DNA of 64,000 nucleotides from Thalassobius sp002708925 (GCF_049803795.1 NZ_JBNAGJ010000002.1:310001-374000); one strand, 5' to 3'; shown: positions 50,480 through 59,822, counted from the stretch's first letter. Notes: a model not told the origin generated them from the sequence alone. Program-made: numbers and translations.

Positions 50480-51277
50480 ATGGATCCGCTTTCCCCTCTG
50501 ATTTCCGCCCTGCATGACGAAGGCCGCCTGCGCGTGTGGTCTTTGGTCATTACTGTATTCGGCGACAGTGTGCAGCTGCGCGGCGGCCGGATTGCCAACC
50601 TGCGTCTGCAAAAACTGTTGGGCCGGATCGGGATCGAGCCAGGGACGATCCGTACCGCGCTGTCTCGGCTGGGGCGTGATGGCTGGGTGACGTCCGAACG
50701 CGAAGGGCGCAACAGTTATTACCGGCTTACCGCCGAGGGCCTGGCGCAATTTGCCGATGCCACCAGCCGGATTTACGCGCCCCCACGCACGTCCCCGGTG
50801 ACGGAATGGGTGCTGGCCATCGGGCCGGATCAGCCCGGAGTTCCAGTCGCCCCCGGCGTTGTGCTGCGCCCTGCGGATCAGGCCGCCCCCACCCCCGAGT
50901 GCGCCGTTTCCGGGGATTTGTCCGCCCTGTCGAAAGCGATGCGCGCGACCCTGCTGACCAAAGCACATCAGGAAGCTTTGACAGCCCTGTTTGCCGATCT
51001 GGATGCGCTGGCCGGGTGCAGCCTGACCCCGCTTGAGGCCGCGGCCGCACGCACCCTGCTGATCCATCGCTGGCGCCGGATCGTGCTGCGCCACCCCGAA
51101 CCGCCCATTGATCTGCTGCCAGAGCGTTTCAGAGCGCGCGATCCGCGTGCTCAGGTGGCTGCGGCCTATGGCGCCCTGACGCAAAGCGCCGAGATTTGGT
51201 TCGATACTGCGCTGCAAGATGTCTCGGCCATGCCCTCTGCGCACCCGGATTTCGGCAAAAGATTCCGGCAGGCTTGA
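50480..51277 (+). CDS. paaX: PaaX family transcriptional regulator
   Basis: A 265-residue GntR-like winged-helix protein. The DNA-binding part is near residues 15-90 (RVWSLVITVFGD, GIEPGTIRTALSRLGRDGWVTSEREGRNSYYRLT). The C-terminal half is the PaaX effector domain. In E. coli PaaX represses paa genes until phenylacetyl-CoA binds. It follows paaZ by 67 bp on the same strand. The ATG at 50480 is preferred to a GTG at 50465. Confidence 0.92.
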   Translation: MDPLSPLISALHDEGRLRVWSLVITVFGDSVQLRGGRIANLRLQKLLGRIGIEPGTIRTALSRLGRDGWVTSEREGRNSYYRLTAEGLAQFADATSRIYAPPRTSPVTEWVLAIGPDQPGVPVAPGVVLRPADQAAPTPECAVSGDLSALSKAMRATLLTKAHQEALTALFADLDALAGCSLTPLEAAAARTLLIHRWRRIVLRHPEPPIDLLPERFRARDPRAQVAAAYGALTQSAEIWFDTALQDVSAMPSAHPDFGKRFRQA

Positions 51278-51308
51278 TTTAACCTCCGATTGGCGCAACT
51301 CTGGGCTT

Positions 51309-51653
51309 ATGAACATGCAAGGCCCCACCCCATTTCCCCGTCCCGACGTCCCTTCTCAGGTGGCTTTTGACCGCAAAGAGATGGGCGTGATCATGGGCCT
51401 GTATGGCCGCATGGTGGCCGCTGGAGAATGGCGCGATTACGGGATTTCCTGCCTGCGGGAAATCGCGGTGTTTTCAGTGTTCCGCCGCACCGCTGAAACT
51501 CCTCTCTATCGGATCGAAAAACACCCCAAGCTGCGCAACAAACAGGGCATGTATGTCATATTCGGCATGGACGGGCAGATTCTGAAGCGCGGGCATGACC
51601 TGAAAACCGTGCTGCGCGTGCTAGAGCGTAAGCTGATCCGCTCGGTCGATTAG
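51309..51653 (+). CDS. DUF2794 family protein
   Basis: A 114-residue protein common in Alphaproteobacteria. VAFDRKEMGVIMGLYGRMVAAGEWRDYGISC and YRIEKHPKLRNKQGMYVIFGMDGQILKRGHDL are the conserved DUF2794 blocks. It is a small soluble alpha/beta protein without signal peptide. The function is unknown. ATGs at 51309 and 51315 are both possible. Confidence 0.9.
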   Translation: MNMQGPTPFPRPDVPSQVAFDRKEMGVIMGLYGRMVAAGEWRDYGISCLREIAVFSVFRRTAETPLYRIEKHPKLRNKQGMYVIFGMDGQILKRGHDLKTVLRVLERKLIRSVD

Positions 51654-51677
51654 ACCATCTGCCAGCGCCCAAAGCGC

Positions 51678-52526
51678 TTACCCACCAGCGCGCCGGCGCA
51701 ATCTGGGCAAGCGCCGGCGCGAGGTCACAGGCCCATCGCCCTGCGCCGCGATCCGGGCGATGGCGGCCTCCATGTCCTCGTATGCCACGGCCATGTGGTG
51801 CGCGTTGGCATGAAGCAACCGGCCCTTTCCGGCCACCAGCGCGACATGCCCTTTCCAGAACAACAGATCGCCCCGGCGCAGCTTTGCGGTCTCGCTCAGG
51901 GCGCGACCTGTCTGCGCCTCTTGCATGTCGCTGTCGCCCAGGCAGGGTACGCCCACACCGACGCAGGCCGCCTGCACCAGCCCCGAACAATCTATGCCCC
52001 AGATCGAGTTCCCGCCCCACAGATAGGGCACCCCCAGATACCGCTCGGCCACTTCGACAGGATCCGAGGCCAGCCGGTCCAGAGCTGCCAGATGCGGACG
52101 TGGAATATAGCCCAGCGGCGTTTCAAAAAACCGCTCGGTCTCGCCGATGACCCGGAATTGCGAGCCCATCGACAGGTTCATTCGCTCGTGGCTTTTGAAA
52201 TCCGGCTCGGTGTACAGATGCGAGGCCCGCGCGATCACCCAATGGGTGGCGGGGCGGCGCTCTTCCAGCTGATCGAAACGCAGATAGCCGACATAGCCGT
52301 CCTTCTCGGCCTGTACAAAGGCCCAGCCAGCGCGCTCTTCGAACATCTGAACCCGCTCGCCCAGCAGCAATTGCCGCTCGCGCCGCCCATGCGGGGCGGA
52401 CAGCAGATCGGCCAGGGGAACGGCGACCATTTTCTCGGTGCCGGCCACATAGCTGGCCGCCTCAACCTGCCCCCGCAAATGCTGCGCAGCGACACGTTTG
52501 TTGGCCGGGGTCAGACGACGATCCAT
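51678..52526 (-). CDS. NlpC/P60 family peptidoglycan hydrolase
   Basis: A 282-residue protein. Two bacterial SH3-like segments lie near 30-85 and 90-145. The C-terminal NlpC/P60 domain (about 155-250) has catalytic Cys in GIDCSGLVQAAC, His in GHVALVAG and a third polar residue in LLHANAHHMAV. It resembles dipeptidyl-peptidase VI/YkfC-type enzymes that cut gamma-D-Glu-diamino acid bonds. No signal peptide is seen, so it may act on recycled muropeptides in the cytoplasm. It starts 2 bp after the aminopeptidase gene; the pair suits peptide recycling. Confidence 0.9.
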   Translation of the reverse strand: MDRRLTPANKRVAAQHLRGQVEAASYVAGTEKMVAVPLADLLSAPHGRRERQLLLGERVQMFEERAGWAFVQAEKDGYVGYLRFDQLEERRPATHWVIARASHLYTEPDFKSHERMNLSMGSQFRVIGETERFFETPLGYIPRPHLAALDRLASDPVEVAERYLGVPYLWGGNSIWGIDCSGLVQAACVGVGVPCLGDSDMQEAQTGRALSETAKLRRGDLLFWKGHVALVAGKGRLLHANAHHMAVAYEDMEAAIARIAAQGDGPVTSRRRLPRLRRRAGG

Positions 52527-52528
52527 GG

Positions 52529-53914
52529 CTACAGTCCCAGAACGTCCGGCAGGGCCTCAAGCAGGGCGCGCGCGCCCATCCCGACGCCACCCTTGGGCCG
52601 CGCGGGCAGAGCCTTGGGGGACCAGCCGTAAATATCGAAATGCGTGTAGCGGCAGCCCGTTCCGGCAAACCGGCGCAAAAACAGGGCCGCCGTGATCGCC
52701 CCACCGAAACCACCCTTGGGGGCGTTGTCCAGATCGGCGATACCGGGTTCCAGATCGGCTTCATACGGATCCCAGAAGGGCAAGCGCCAGACCGGATCGG
52801 CCACGCGCCCCGCCGCATTCGTCAACGCCTGGGCCAAGGGATCGTCATCGGTGAAAAACGGCGACAGATCGGGGCCCACGGCCACCCGCGCCGCGCCCGT
52901 CAGCGTCGCCATCGAGAGCATCAGATCGGGGTTTGACTCGGCCCCCAAAGCCAGCGCGTCGGCCAGAACCAGCCGCCCCTCGGCATCGGTGTTGTTGATC
53001 TCAACCGTCAGCCCCTTGCGGCTGGTCAGGATGTCCCCCGGACGGAACGCATTGCCCGAAACGCTGTTTTCCACGGCAGGCACCAGAACCCGCAGGCGCA
53101 GGCTCAGCCCCAGCCCCATGATCATATGCGCCAGCCCCAGAACCGTCGCGGCGCCGCCCATATCCTTCTTCATCAGGCCCATCGAGGCCCCCGGTTTCAG
53201 GTTCAGCCCACCCGTATCGAAACAAACCCCCTTGCCCACCAGCACCAGCAACGGCCCGTGATCACCCCATTGCAGATCAATCAGACGGGGTGCCTGCCCG
53301 GACGCGCGCCCGACCGCGTGGATCATCGGGAAATTCTGTTCCAGAAGCGCATCGCCAAGCGTAACCGTAATCTGCGCGCCATGCTGCGCGGCCAGCCCGC
53401 GCGCGGCTTGCTCTAATGCGTCGGGGCCCATGTCGCTGGCCGGGGTGTTGATCAGATCGCGGGTCAGAAACTCGCCCGCGGCGATAGTTTCCAGACGGGG
53501 CCCATCCACCCCTTCGGGCGCGATCAGCCGTGCCCCGCCCCCCGATTGAGCGCGATACCGATCGAAGGCATAACCGGACAGCAGCCAGCCCAACGCCTCT
53601 TCTTCCAGCTTATCGCCCGGCACGCCGCTGGCAATGCGATACGTCCCTGCGGGCAGGCTTGTCGCCGCCGAGGCCAGATGGAACCGCCCGCGCGCCCGCT
53701 GATCCGCCGTGCCATACCCGGCCAGAACCGCCTGAATGCCCCCCGTCTGAGACGGAATCAGTAATGTTTTACCCAGCCCCGCCTGAAACCCCGAGGCCTT
53801 CAGCCAGTTCCGAACCTGATCGGATTGCCCCTGCGCCCAGGCGTCAACAGCGCCGGTTTCCAAAACATGAACAGGAATAGCATCGGCTGTCGCCGTGGCA
53901 AAAGTAGCAGTCAT
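52529..53914 (-). CDS. M17 leucyl aminopeptidase family protein
   Basis: A 461-residue dizinc aminopeptidase. The C-terminal catalytic domain has VGKGVCFDTGGLNLKP, MKKDMGGAATVLG, the family signature NNTDAEGRLVLADAL and LSMATLTGAARVA, with all metal ligands visible. The N-terminal domain is the usual macro-like fold. The ATG at 53914 is preferred to an upstream alternative at 53968. It forms an operon with the NlpC/P60 gene. Confidence 0.93.
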   Translation of the reverse strand: MTATFATATADAIPVHVLETGAVDAWAQGQSDQVRNWLKASGFQAGLGKTLLIPSQTGGIQAVLAGYGTADQRARGRFHLASAATSLPAGTYRIASGVPGDKLEEEALGWLLSGYAFDRYRAQSGGGARLIAPEGVDGPRLETIAAGEFLTRDLINTPASDMGPDALEQAARGLAAQHGAQITVTLGDALLEQNFPMIHAVGRASGQAPRLIDLQWGDHGPLLVLVGKGVCFDTGGLNLKPGASMGLMKKDMGGAATVLGLAHMIMGLGLSLRLRVLVPAVENSVSGNAFRPGDILTSRKGLTVEINNTDAEGRLVLADALALGAESNPDLMLSMATLTGAARVAVGPDLSPFFTDDDPLAQALTNAAGRVADPVWRLPFWDPYEADLEPGIADLDNAPKGGFGGAITAALFLRRFAGTGCRYTHFDIYGWSPKALPARPKGGVGMGARALLEALPDVLGL

Positions 53915-53974
53915 CTGGGCCCCATTTGTTAATCGCGCCCAGCCTACGCCGATTGTCGGCACCTGCAAGGGGGG

Positions 53975-54355
53975 CTAGATGGATAGCCCCTGCATATCCC
54001 ATACCGCTGTCAAAGATTGCTCTCCGATACGCATCAATCGGGCGATTGTGGCGGCCAGCGCCACCGGATCCCCCTGATCAATACACTCGACAACATCCCC
54101 GGCAACCGTCGCCAACGCCCACATCCCCACCTGATCCGCAATGCCAATCAATGAACGGACGGTTTTGCGCAGGTCCAGAAACTGTGCGGTCGAGTATTGT
54201 CGCTCGGCTTCGGTCAGGCGTTGGGTCAGCTCGTCCATAGCGCGGCAAATCACATCGCCTGCGCCGGCCTCGCCCAGTTCATAGAAAAGATCCCCTAATC
54301 TGCCGGCATCCAGTCTAACGGATTCTTCCGGTTTCAGTGTCGTTATGTAGTTCAC
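53975..54355 (-). CDS. Helical hypothetical protein, possible degenerate Hpt domain
   Basis: A GTG start at 54355 with GGGGTGAG 5 bases upstream gives 126 residues. Longer frames run into the divergent carbonic anhydrase leader. The second half aligns with histidine phosphotransfer domains: KTVRSLIGIADQVGM lies where Hpt proteins have the pattern aHxLKGxaxxxG, with Arg in place of His and Ile in place of Lys. DVVECIDQGDPVALAATIARL then matches the following LE-x-gd-x3-l segment. If this is right the protein cannot be phosphorylated in the usual way and may be a docking or inhibitory relic. The fold is my inference. Confidence 0.65.
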   Translation of the reverse strand: MNYITTLKPEESVRLDAGRLGDLFYELGEAGAGDVICRAMDELTQRLTEAERQYSTAQFLDLRKTVRSLIGIADQVGMWALATVAGDVVECIDQGDPVALAATIARLMRIGEQSLTAVWDMQGLSI

Positions 54356-54511
54356 AGTCTCACCCCATAGTGCGCCCCCACAGGCCCGGATCGAGCTTGC
54401 CGTCAAAGTGGTTCCCAAAAGGTTGAGACCGACAATTGTTTTCCCTCGAAAACCGTTTAAATGCAGGGTAATTTCCCCGATCAGAACGACAAGAAACGCA
54501 AGGATGACGAC

Positions 54512-55162
54512 ATGGACAACGCTAAGCCCCTGCCCGCCTATCTGGTGCAACGGTATCAAGGATGGAAGGCAACGACCTACACGGAAAACCAGAATTGGTA
54601 TCGTCGCTTAGCAGACGAGGGCCAACGCCCCCGCGCCATGGTGATTTCCTGCTGCGATTCGCGCGTGCATGTGACCGCGATTTTCGGGGCTGATCAGGGC
54701 GAATTCTTCATCCACCGCAACATCGCCAGCCTGGTCCCCCCGTTCGAGCCCGATGGCGGCCAGCACGGCACCTCGGCCGCGATTGAATACGCGGTGACGG
54801 TGCTGAAGGTGTCGCATGTGGTGGTGATGACCCATTCGCAATGCGGCGGTGTGGCCGGCTGCCATGACATGTGCATGGGCAACGCCCCCGCGCTGGAGGA
54901 AAAAACCTCGTTCGTGGGCCGCTGGATCGACATCCTGCGCCCCGGATTTGAAAAGGTGAAGGATGTCGAGGGCGACGACGCGCGCAAGACGGCCCTGGAA
55001 AAACAGGCGGCGCTGACCTCGATCGAGAACCTGATGACCTTTCCCTTCGTGCAGGATGCGGTGCAAAGCGGCCAGCTGGCGCTGCACGCGGTGTGGCACA
55101 ACATCGGCGAAGGCACCGTGGAACAGTATATCGCCGAGGAAGGCCGTTTCGCGCAGGTCTAA
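54512..55162 (+). CDS. Beta-carbonic anhydrase
   Basis: A 216-residue zinc enzyme interconverting CO2 and bicarbonate. Zinc ligands and the catalytic dyad are in SCCDSRV (Cys, Asp, Arg) and HSQCGGV (His, Cys). HRNIASLVPPF and GTSAAIEYAV are also typical. AAGG lies 8 bases before the ATG at 54512. No signal peptide, so cytoplasmic. It may supply bicarbonate to acetyl-CoA carboxylase and other carboxylases. Confidence 0.95.
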   Translation: MDNAKPLPAYLVQRYQGWKATTYTENQNWYRRLADEGQRPRAMVISCCDSRVHVTAIFGADQGEFFIHRNIASLVPPFEPDGGQHGTSAAIEYAVTVLKVSHVVVMTHSQCGGVAGCHDMCMGNAPALEEKTSFVGRWIDILRPGFEKVKDVEGDDARKTALEKQAALTSIENLMTFPFVQDAVQSGQLALHAVWHNIGEGTVEQYIAEEGRFAQV

Positions 55163-55183
55163 TCTCTGCATTGGACAAACAAA

Positions 55184-55207
55184 AAGGGCGCCCCGCCGGG
55201 CGCCCTT
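55184..55207. terminator. Bidirectional terminator between carbonic anhydrase gene and asd
   Basis: A perfect 10-bp stem AAGGGCGCCC/GGGCGCCCTT has a 4-nt loop. On the minus strand it runs into TTTTTGTTTG, ending asd. On plus it follows the carbonic anhydrase stop by 21 bp. Confidence 0.9.
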
Positions 55208-55227
55208 CGTCATTTCTGGGGGCAAGA

Positions 55228-56250
55228 TCAGCCCTTTTTCAAAACCTCACGGCCCAGCAGCTCGGCGATCTGAACGGCGTTCAGCGCGGCACCCTTGCGC
55301 AGGTTATCCGACACGCACCACATGTTCAGACCGTTATCAATGGTGCTGTCCTGACGGATGCGGCTGATGAAGGTCGCGTAATCGCCCACGCATTCGACGG
55401 GGGTGACGTAGCCACCGTTTTCGCGCTTGTCGATCACCATGATGCCGGGGGCCTCGCGCAGGATGTCACGGGCTTCGTCTTCGTCCAGGAAATCCTCGGT
55501 TTCGATATTGATCGATTCCGAATGGCCCACGAACACAGGCACACGCACGCAGGTGGCCGTGACCTTGATCGAAGGGTCCACGATCTTCTTGGTCTCGGCG
55601 ACCATTTTCCACTCTTCCTTGGTGGAGCCGTCTTCCATGAAGACGTCGATATGCGGGATCACGTTAAAGGCGATCTGCTTGGGATAGACCTTGGGGGCCA
55701 CCTCTTGGCCGGGGACATACATGCCCTTGGTCTGATCCCACAGCTCGTCAATCGCGTCCTTGCCCGAACCCGAAACCGACTGATAGGTGCTGACGACGAC
55801 ACGCTTGATTTTCGCGCGGTCATGCAGGGGCTTGAGCGCCACAACCATCTGCGCGGTCGAGCAGTTGGGGTTCGCGATGATGTTCTTTTTCGAATAGCCG
55901 TGCACGGCCTGCGGGTTTACCTCGGGGACGATCAGCGGGATGTCCGGATCGTAGCGATAGAGCGAACTGTTATCGATCACCACACAGCCCGCCGCGGCGG
56001 CCTTGGGCGCGTATTCCTTCGTCGCGGCCGAACCCACGGCGAACAGCGCCATGTCCCAGCCAGTGAAATCAAAGGTGTCCAGATCCTCGGTGGTCAGGGT
56101 CTTGTCGCCAAAGCTGACCTCGGTGCCCAGCGATTTACGGCTGGCCAGCACGGCAATCTTCTCCACCGGGAACTGACGTTCCGCCAGGATGTTCAGCATT
56201 TCACGGCCCACGTTCCCCGTGGCGCCGACGACGACGACATTATAGCCCAT
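55228..56250 (-). CDS. asd: Aspartate-semialdehyde dehydrogenase
   Basis: A 340-residue NADPH enzyme making aspartate semialdehyde for lysine/diaminopimelate, threonine and methionine. The N-terminal NADP loop is VVGATGNVGREML. The catalytic Cys is in IIANPNCSTAQM. VSTYQSVSGSGKDAIDEL and VRVPVFVGHSESINIE complete the family pattern. The ATG at 56250 has AAAGGAG 9 bases upstream. A strong terminator follows. Confidence 0.97.
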   Translation of the reverse strand: MGYNVVVVGATGNVGREMLNILAERQFPVEKIAVLASRKSLGTEVSFGDKTLTTEDLDTFDFTGWDMALFAVGSAATKEYAPKAAAAGCVVIDNSSLYRYDPDIPLIVPEVNPQAVHGYSKKNIIANPNCSTAQMVVALKPLHDRAKIKRVVVSTYQSVSGSGKDAIDELWDQTKGMYVPGQEVAPKVYPKQIAFNVIPHIDVFMEDGSTKEEWKMVAETKKIVDPSIKVTATCVRVPVFVGHSESINIETEDFLDEDEARDILREAPGIMVIDKRENGGYVTPVECVGDYATFISRIRQDSTIDNGLNMWCVSDNLRKGAALNAVQIAELLGREVLKKG

Positions 56251-56318
56251 TTCGAGCAACTCCTTTGTTTAGGACGAGGCTCCATACCGCAGGGGAACGC
56301 AGGATAAAAGAGGTTTTG

Positions 56319-57497
56319 CTAGTCCACGCGGTCTCGGGAAAAGAGGTATAGCGCCAGCCCCACAGCCATCGCGGCAAGAAACAGCACAAAGAGCGCCTCA
56401 TACGGGGCCTGAGGCGCGCCGCCCTTTGCGCTGACCGCGCGATGCAGCTGCCCCGTGGCCACCTGAAACACGCCCACGCCCCCGATCGAAAACAGGTTCA
56501 TCAGCGTCACCCCGCGCCCCACCAGATGCGCCGGGAAAAAGCTGCGCCCATGGGCCATGATCATCGGATAGGCCGCGGCAAAGAACCCGACCATCGCAAA
56601 CAGCGCCATCGCCATCCAGGGGCTGCCCACAGGCAGCAGCCACAGCGCCGCCAGGGCCCCCGCCCCCACCAGATTGCCGGTGAAAATCACCCATTTTCGG
56701 GTGCCCAGCAGGCGATCCAGCGGGCCATAGGCAAAGGTGCCCAGGATCATCGCCACCCCCATGATCAGCGTCGCATTCCCCACCCGAGCGGCATCGAAGG
56801 CGAAAACCTCGGTCAGGTAGGGGCCGATCCACAGCCCCCGCAGCCCAGCCGCCGGCGCGTATTGCACAAAGGCCAGCGGGAATATCAGCCACAGGGCGGG
56901 CATTTTCAGCAGGTCCAGAACGCTGCCCTTTTGCTGGTGATGCACGGTCTCGGGGTCTTTGACCGTCAGCCAGATACCAATCGCAACCGCCGCGCTGACC
57001 GCCGCCAGCCCGAACAGAGTCTCGCGCCAGCCAAAGGTCTCTGCCGCCATCGCCATGGGCAACGCGCCCAGCAGGTTCCCGGTGCTGCCCACCCCCAGCA
57101 GAACGGCCGCCAGGGTTGCAAACACCTTGGCCGGGTAATTGCGCGCGAAAATGTAATAGCTGGCCATCAGCACGGGCGAGCACCCCACACCGATCAGCGC
57201 CATCGCCCAGGAAATATGCTGCGGAGCCGTGGCCACGCCGAACAGGACCGCACCACCGGCGCCTCCGATCAGCAGCAGCGCCCCGGCCGTACGCCGTGGC
57301 CCGATCCGATCCAGCGCAGCGCCCACCGGAATCTGCATCGCGGCAAAGGCCAGGAACCATAGCCCCGAGGCATTCGCCAGATCCTGCGCCGTCGCGCCCA
57401 CGTCCTGCTCCAGTACCGTCGTCAGCACCGCCAGAAACGAGCGATAAAACTGACTAAGAACATAGGCCGCGCAGAGCAGCACCAATCCGGCTCCCAT
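56319..57497 (-). CDS. MFS transporter
   Basis: A 392-residue protein with 12 predicted helices. GGAGG is 7 bases before the ATG at 57497. SQFYRSFLAVLTTVLEQDVGATAQDLANASGLWFLAFAAMQIPVGAALDRIGPRRT is the N-terminal helix 1-3 region with the MFS loop. AYGPLDRLLGTRKWVIFTGN is its counterpart in the second half. Closest in feel to the sugar phosphate/nitrate-type carriers. The substrate is unknown. The liv operon terminator lies just upstream, so this gene has its own promoter. Confidence 0.88.
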   Translation of the reverse strand: MGAGLVLLCAAYVLSQFYRSFLAVLTTVLEQDVGATAQDLANASGLWFLAFAAMQIPVGAALDRIGPRRTAGALLLIGGAGGAVLFGVATAPQHISWAMALIGVGCSPVLMASYYIFARNYPAKVFATLAAVLLGVGSTGNLLGALPMAMAAETFGWRETLFGLAAVSAAVAIGIWLTVKDPETVHHQQKGSVLDLLKMPALWLIFPLAFVQYAPAAGLRGLWIGPYLTEVFAFDAARVGNATLIMGVAMILGTFAYGPLDRLLGTRKWVIFTGNLVGAGALAALWLLPVGSPWMAMALFAMVGFFAAAYPMIMAHGRSFFPAHLVGRGVTLMNLFSIGGVGVFQVATGQLHRAVSAKGGAPQAPYEALFVLFLAAMAVGLALYLFSRDRVD

Positions 57498-57544
57498 GTT
57501 GATCCCTCCTCCCAAAGGTCGTGCAGATTGATCCGAAAACACAA

Positions 57545-57576
57545 AAGGGCGCAACCCGGAACTTGGTTGCGCCCTT
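57545..57576 (-). terminator. Intrinsic terminator of the liv-type ABC operon
   Basis: A perfect 12-bp stem AAGGGCGCAACC/GGTTGCGCCCTT has an 8-nt loop and continues into TTTTGTG on the minus strand. It sits 24 bp after the livM stop. Confidence 0.9.
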
Positions 57577-57600
57577 AGGGTTTTGACTGGCGGCGCGCGC

Positions 57601-58671
57601 CTATTTCCCCGCGCGCAGACGCCCAACCACGCCTGTGGGGAAGAAATAGACGCTTAGGATAAACAGGATCCCCAGCCACAACAGCCAGCGATCGGCATCC
57701 AGCAGGTCCGGCAACAAAGGCACCCCCTCAACCGCGCCCGAGGCCGCGCCCATCAGCCCCTGAAGGTAATTTTGCGCAATCACCAGCAGAGCCGCCCCAA
57801 TCACGGCCCCATACATGGTGCCCATTCCGCCGATCACCACCATCAGCAGGATGTCCACCATGATATCGAAGCTCAGCACCGTGTCGGGCCCCACATACCG
57901 CAGCCAGATCGCATAAAGCGCCCCCGCCAAAGCCGCCACCGCCGCCGAAATGCAGGTCGCCGCAGTGCGATAGTTCACCACCCGATAGCCGATGGATTCC
58001 GCGCGAAAGTCATTCTCGCGAATGGCCTGCAACACACGGCCAAACGGCGAATTGACGATCCGCAAGAGCAGCAGGAACAACAGGAACGAGCCGATGAAGA
58101 CCACATAGTAATTCAGCAGCTTGCCGTTGGTTTTGACGCCCAGGATCTCTCCGCCGAAGGTTTCCTTGCCAAAACGGAAAGCCGGGGTCAGCTCGCGCGG
58201 GATCTTATAGTTCAGCCCGTCCTCGCCGCCCGTCAAACCGGACAGCTGGCTAACCAGAACCGCCACCGCACTGGCCACCGCCAGGGTGATCATCGCAAAG
58301 AAAATCGCACGCACCCGCAGGCTGAACAGCCCGATCAGAAAGGCCACGACTGCCGCCAGAATGGCCCCCGATCCCGCGCCGACAATCAGCGCGCCAAAGC
58401 CGCGATCCATATGCGTACAGGCCAGCGCCACGCCATAGGCCCCCATGCCAAAGAACATGGTGTGGGCAAAACTGACGATGCCCCCATAGCCCAGCATCAG
58501 ATCGTAAGACGCCACCAGCAGGATAAACACGCAGATCCGCGCCGCCGTATCCACGGATCGCACACCAGGAAAAATGAAAGGCGCAAAGGCCAGCGCGAAC
58601 AGGATCACACCCAAAATGACAGCCAGCACGGTGCTGCGGGGCATATCGCCCGAGAGAAGCTTCACAATCAT
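57601..58671 (-). CDS. livM: Branched-chain-type ABC transporter permease LivM
   Basis: A 356-residue permease of about nine to ten helices. SYDLMLGYGGIVSFAHTMFFGMGAYG is the LivM channel block near 55-80. The ATPase-contact loop IRENDFRAESIGYRV is near 237-251. IGGMGTMYGAVIGAALL follows. It starts 1 bp after livH and ends the operon. The substrate is a branched-chain amino acid or another small amide or acid; the sequence does not decide. Confidence 0.9.
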   Translation of the reverse strand: MIVKLLSGDMPRSTVLAVILGVILFALAFAPFIFPGVRSVDTAARICVFILLVASYDLMLGYGGIVSFAHTMFFGMGAYGVALACTHMDRGFGALIVGAGSGAILAAVVAFLIGLFSLRVRAIFFAMITLAVASAVAVLVSQLSGLTGGEDGLNYKIPRELTPAFRFGKETFGGEILGVKTNGKLLNYYVVFIGSFLLFLLLLRIVNSPFGRVLQAIRENDFRAESIGYRVVNYRTAATCISAAVAALAGALYAIWLRYVGPDTVLSFDIMVDILLMVVIGGMGTMYGAVIGAALLVIAQNYLQGLMGAASGAVEGVPLLPDLLDADRWLLWLGILFILSVYFFPTGVVGRLRAGK

Positions 58672-58672
58672 C

Positions 58673-59704
58673 TTATTTCGCCTTCACAACCGGGATCATT
58701 CCCTGCGGGCGCCACATCAGAATGGCCACCATCAGGGCGATGTTCGAAATCAGCGCGGCCTTGGGTTCCAAAAACGCGATATAGTTTTGCAGCAGCCCCA
58801 CCAGCAGGGCACCGATGAAACAACCCTCGACACTGCCCAGCCCGCCGATGATCACCACAATGAAAATCAGGATCATCATGTGCTGGCCCATATGCGCAGT
58901 GATCACCTCTTGGTAGAGCCCCCACATCACGCCGCCCAGCCCCGCCAGGGCCGAGCCCGCCACGAACACCCCCACAAACACCAGCCGCAGACGATAGCCC
59001 AGCGCCTGAACCATCTCTCCGTTTTCAACGCCTGCGCGGACGATCAGCCCGATCTTGGTCGAGCGCAGCACATAACGCATCCCCAAAAACAAAGCCAAAC
59101 CAACCCCCACAGCCACCAGACGGTATTTCTCCAGCGCCGCCCCGGCAAAGGTGATCGCCCCCTGCAAGGCCTGCGGGCGCAAGATGTAAATCTCCTCAGG
59201 GCCCCAAAGCACCACGATCAACTGCTCTACCACGATCAGACCGCCCATCGTCACCAGGATCTGCTTCAGATGAAACCCATAGACCGGCTTCACGATCACC
59301 CGCTCGAACGCCCAGCCCAGAACACCCGTCGCCAGCGCCGCCGCGATGATCGCCAGCAGAACGGCCAGCAGATTCAGCATCAGACTGGGGGCCTCGGTCA
59401 TGCCCGCCAGAACCAGCAACACACTGACCCCCACAAACGCCCCGACCGAAATAAACACCCCATGGCCAAAATTGATCACATCCATCAGACCAAAAACCAA
59501 GGTCATCCCACTGGCCATGATGAAAATCATCATCCCCATCGCCAGCCCGCTCACCGTCAGCGTCAACCAGCTCGAACTCGAAGGGATCAGCACCAGCCCC
59601 ACCAGCATAATCATCGGCACCAACAGAACAGGCAGCCAGGGCCCGATCCGATCGGCCACACTCATCTTCGCCATTGTCGGCGCATGTTTCGGAGCCGCAC
59701 TCAT
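58673..59704 (-). CDS. livH: Branched-chain-type ABC transporter permease LivH
   Basis: A 343-residue permease. GMTLVFGLMDVINFGHGVFISVGAFVG is the LivH signature near 64-90, and RAGVENGEMVQALGYRL is the ATPase-contact loop. GGLGSVEGCFIGALLVG lies near the end. It forms the channel with LivM. It lies 118 bp after livF, a gap holding a dispersed repeat copy. Confidence 0.9.
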   Translation of the reverse strand: MSAAPKHAPTMAKMSVADRIGPWLPVLLVPMIMLVGLVLIPSSSSWLTLTVSGLAMGMMIFIMASGMTLVFGLMDVINFGHGVFISVGAFVGVSVLLVLAGMTEAPSLMLNLLAVLLAIIAAALATGVLGWAFERVIVKPVYGFHLKQILVTMGGLIVVEQLIVVLWGPEEIYILRPQALQGAITFAGAALEKYRLVAVGVGLALFLGMRYVLRSTKIGLIVRAGVENGEMVQALGYRLRLVFVGVFVAGSALAGLGGVMWGLYQEVITAHMGQHMMILIFIVVIIGGLGSVEGCFIGALLVGLLQNYIAFLEPKAALISNIALMVAILMWRPQGMIPVVKAK

Positions 59705-59715
59705 ACGCCACCCCC

Positions 59716-59738
59716 CTTCTTTTTGACGAAAATACTCC
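59716..59738 (-). repeat. Dispersed intergenic repeat, copy 2 (GGAGTATTTT core)
   Basis: In the livF-livH gap, on the minus strand. The 23-nt core GGAGTATTTT-N4-A-N-AAAGAAG has the same spacing as copy 1 at 6527-6549, and a GC-rich inverted stretch lies beside it. Both copies separate genes inside ABC transporter operons. Confidence 0.7.
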
Positions 59739-59822
59739 CGCCGGAGGCGCAGAAAACGTCACCTTTTCCACCCACGCCCCCGTGACGACCGTTTCCCAAT
59801 GCCCCTGACACCCGACGCGCAC

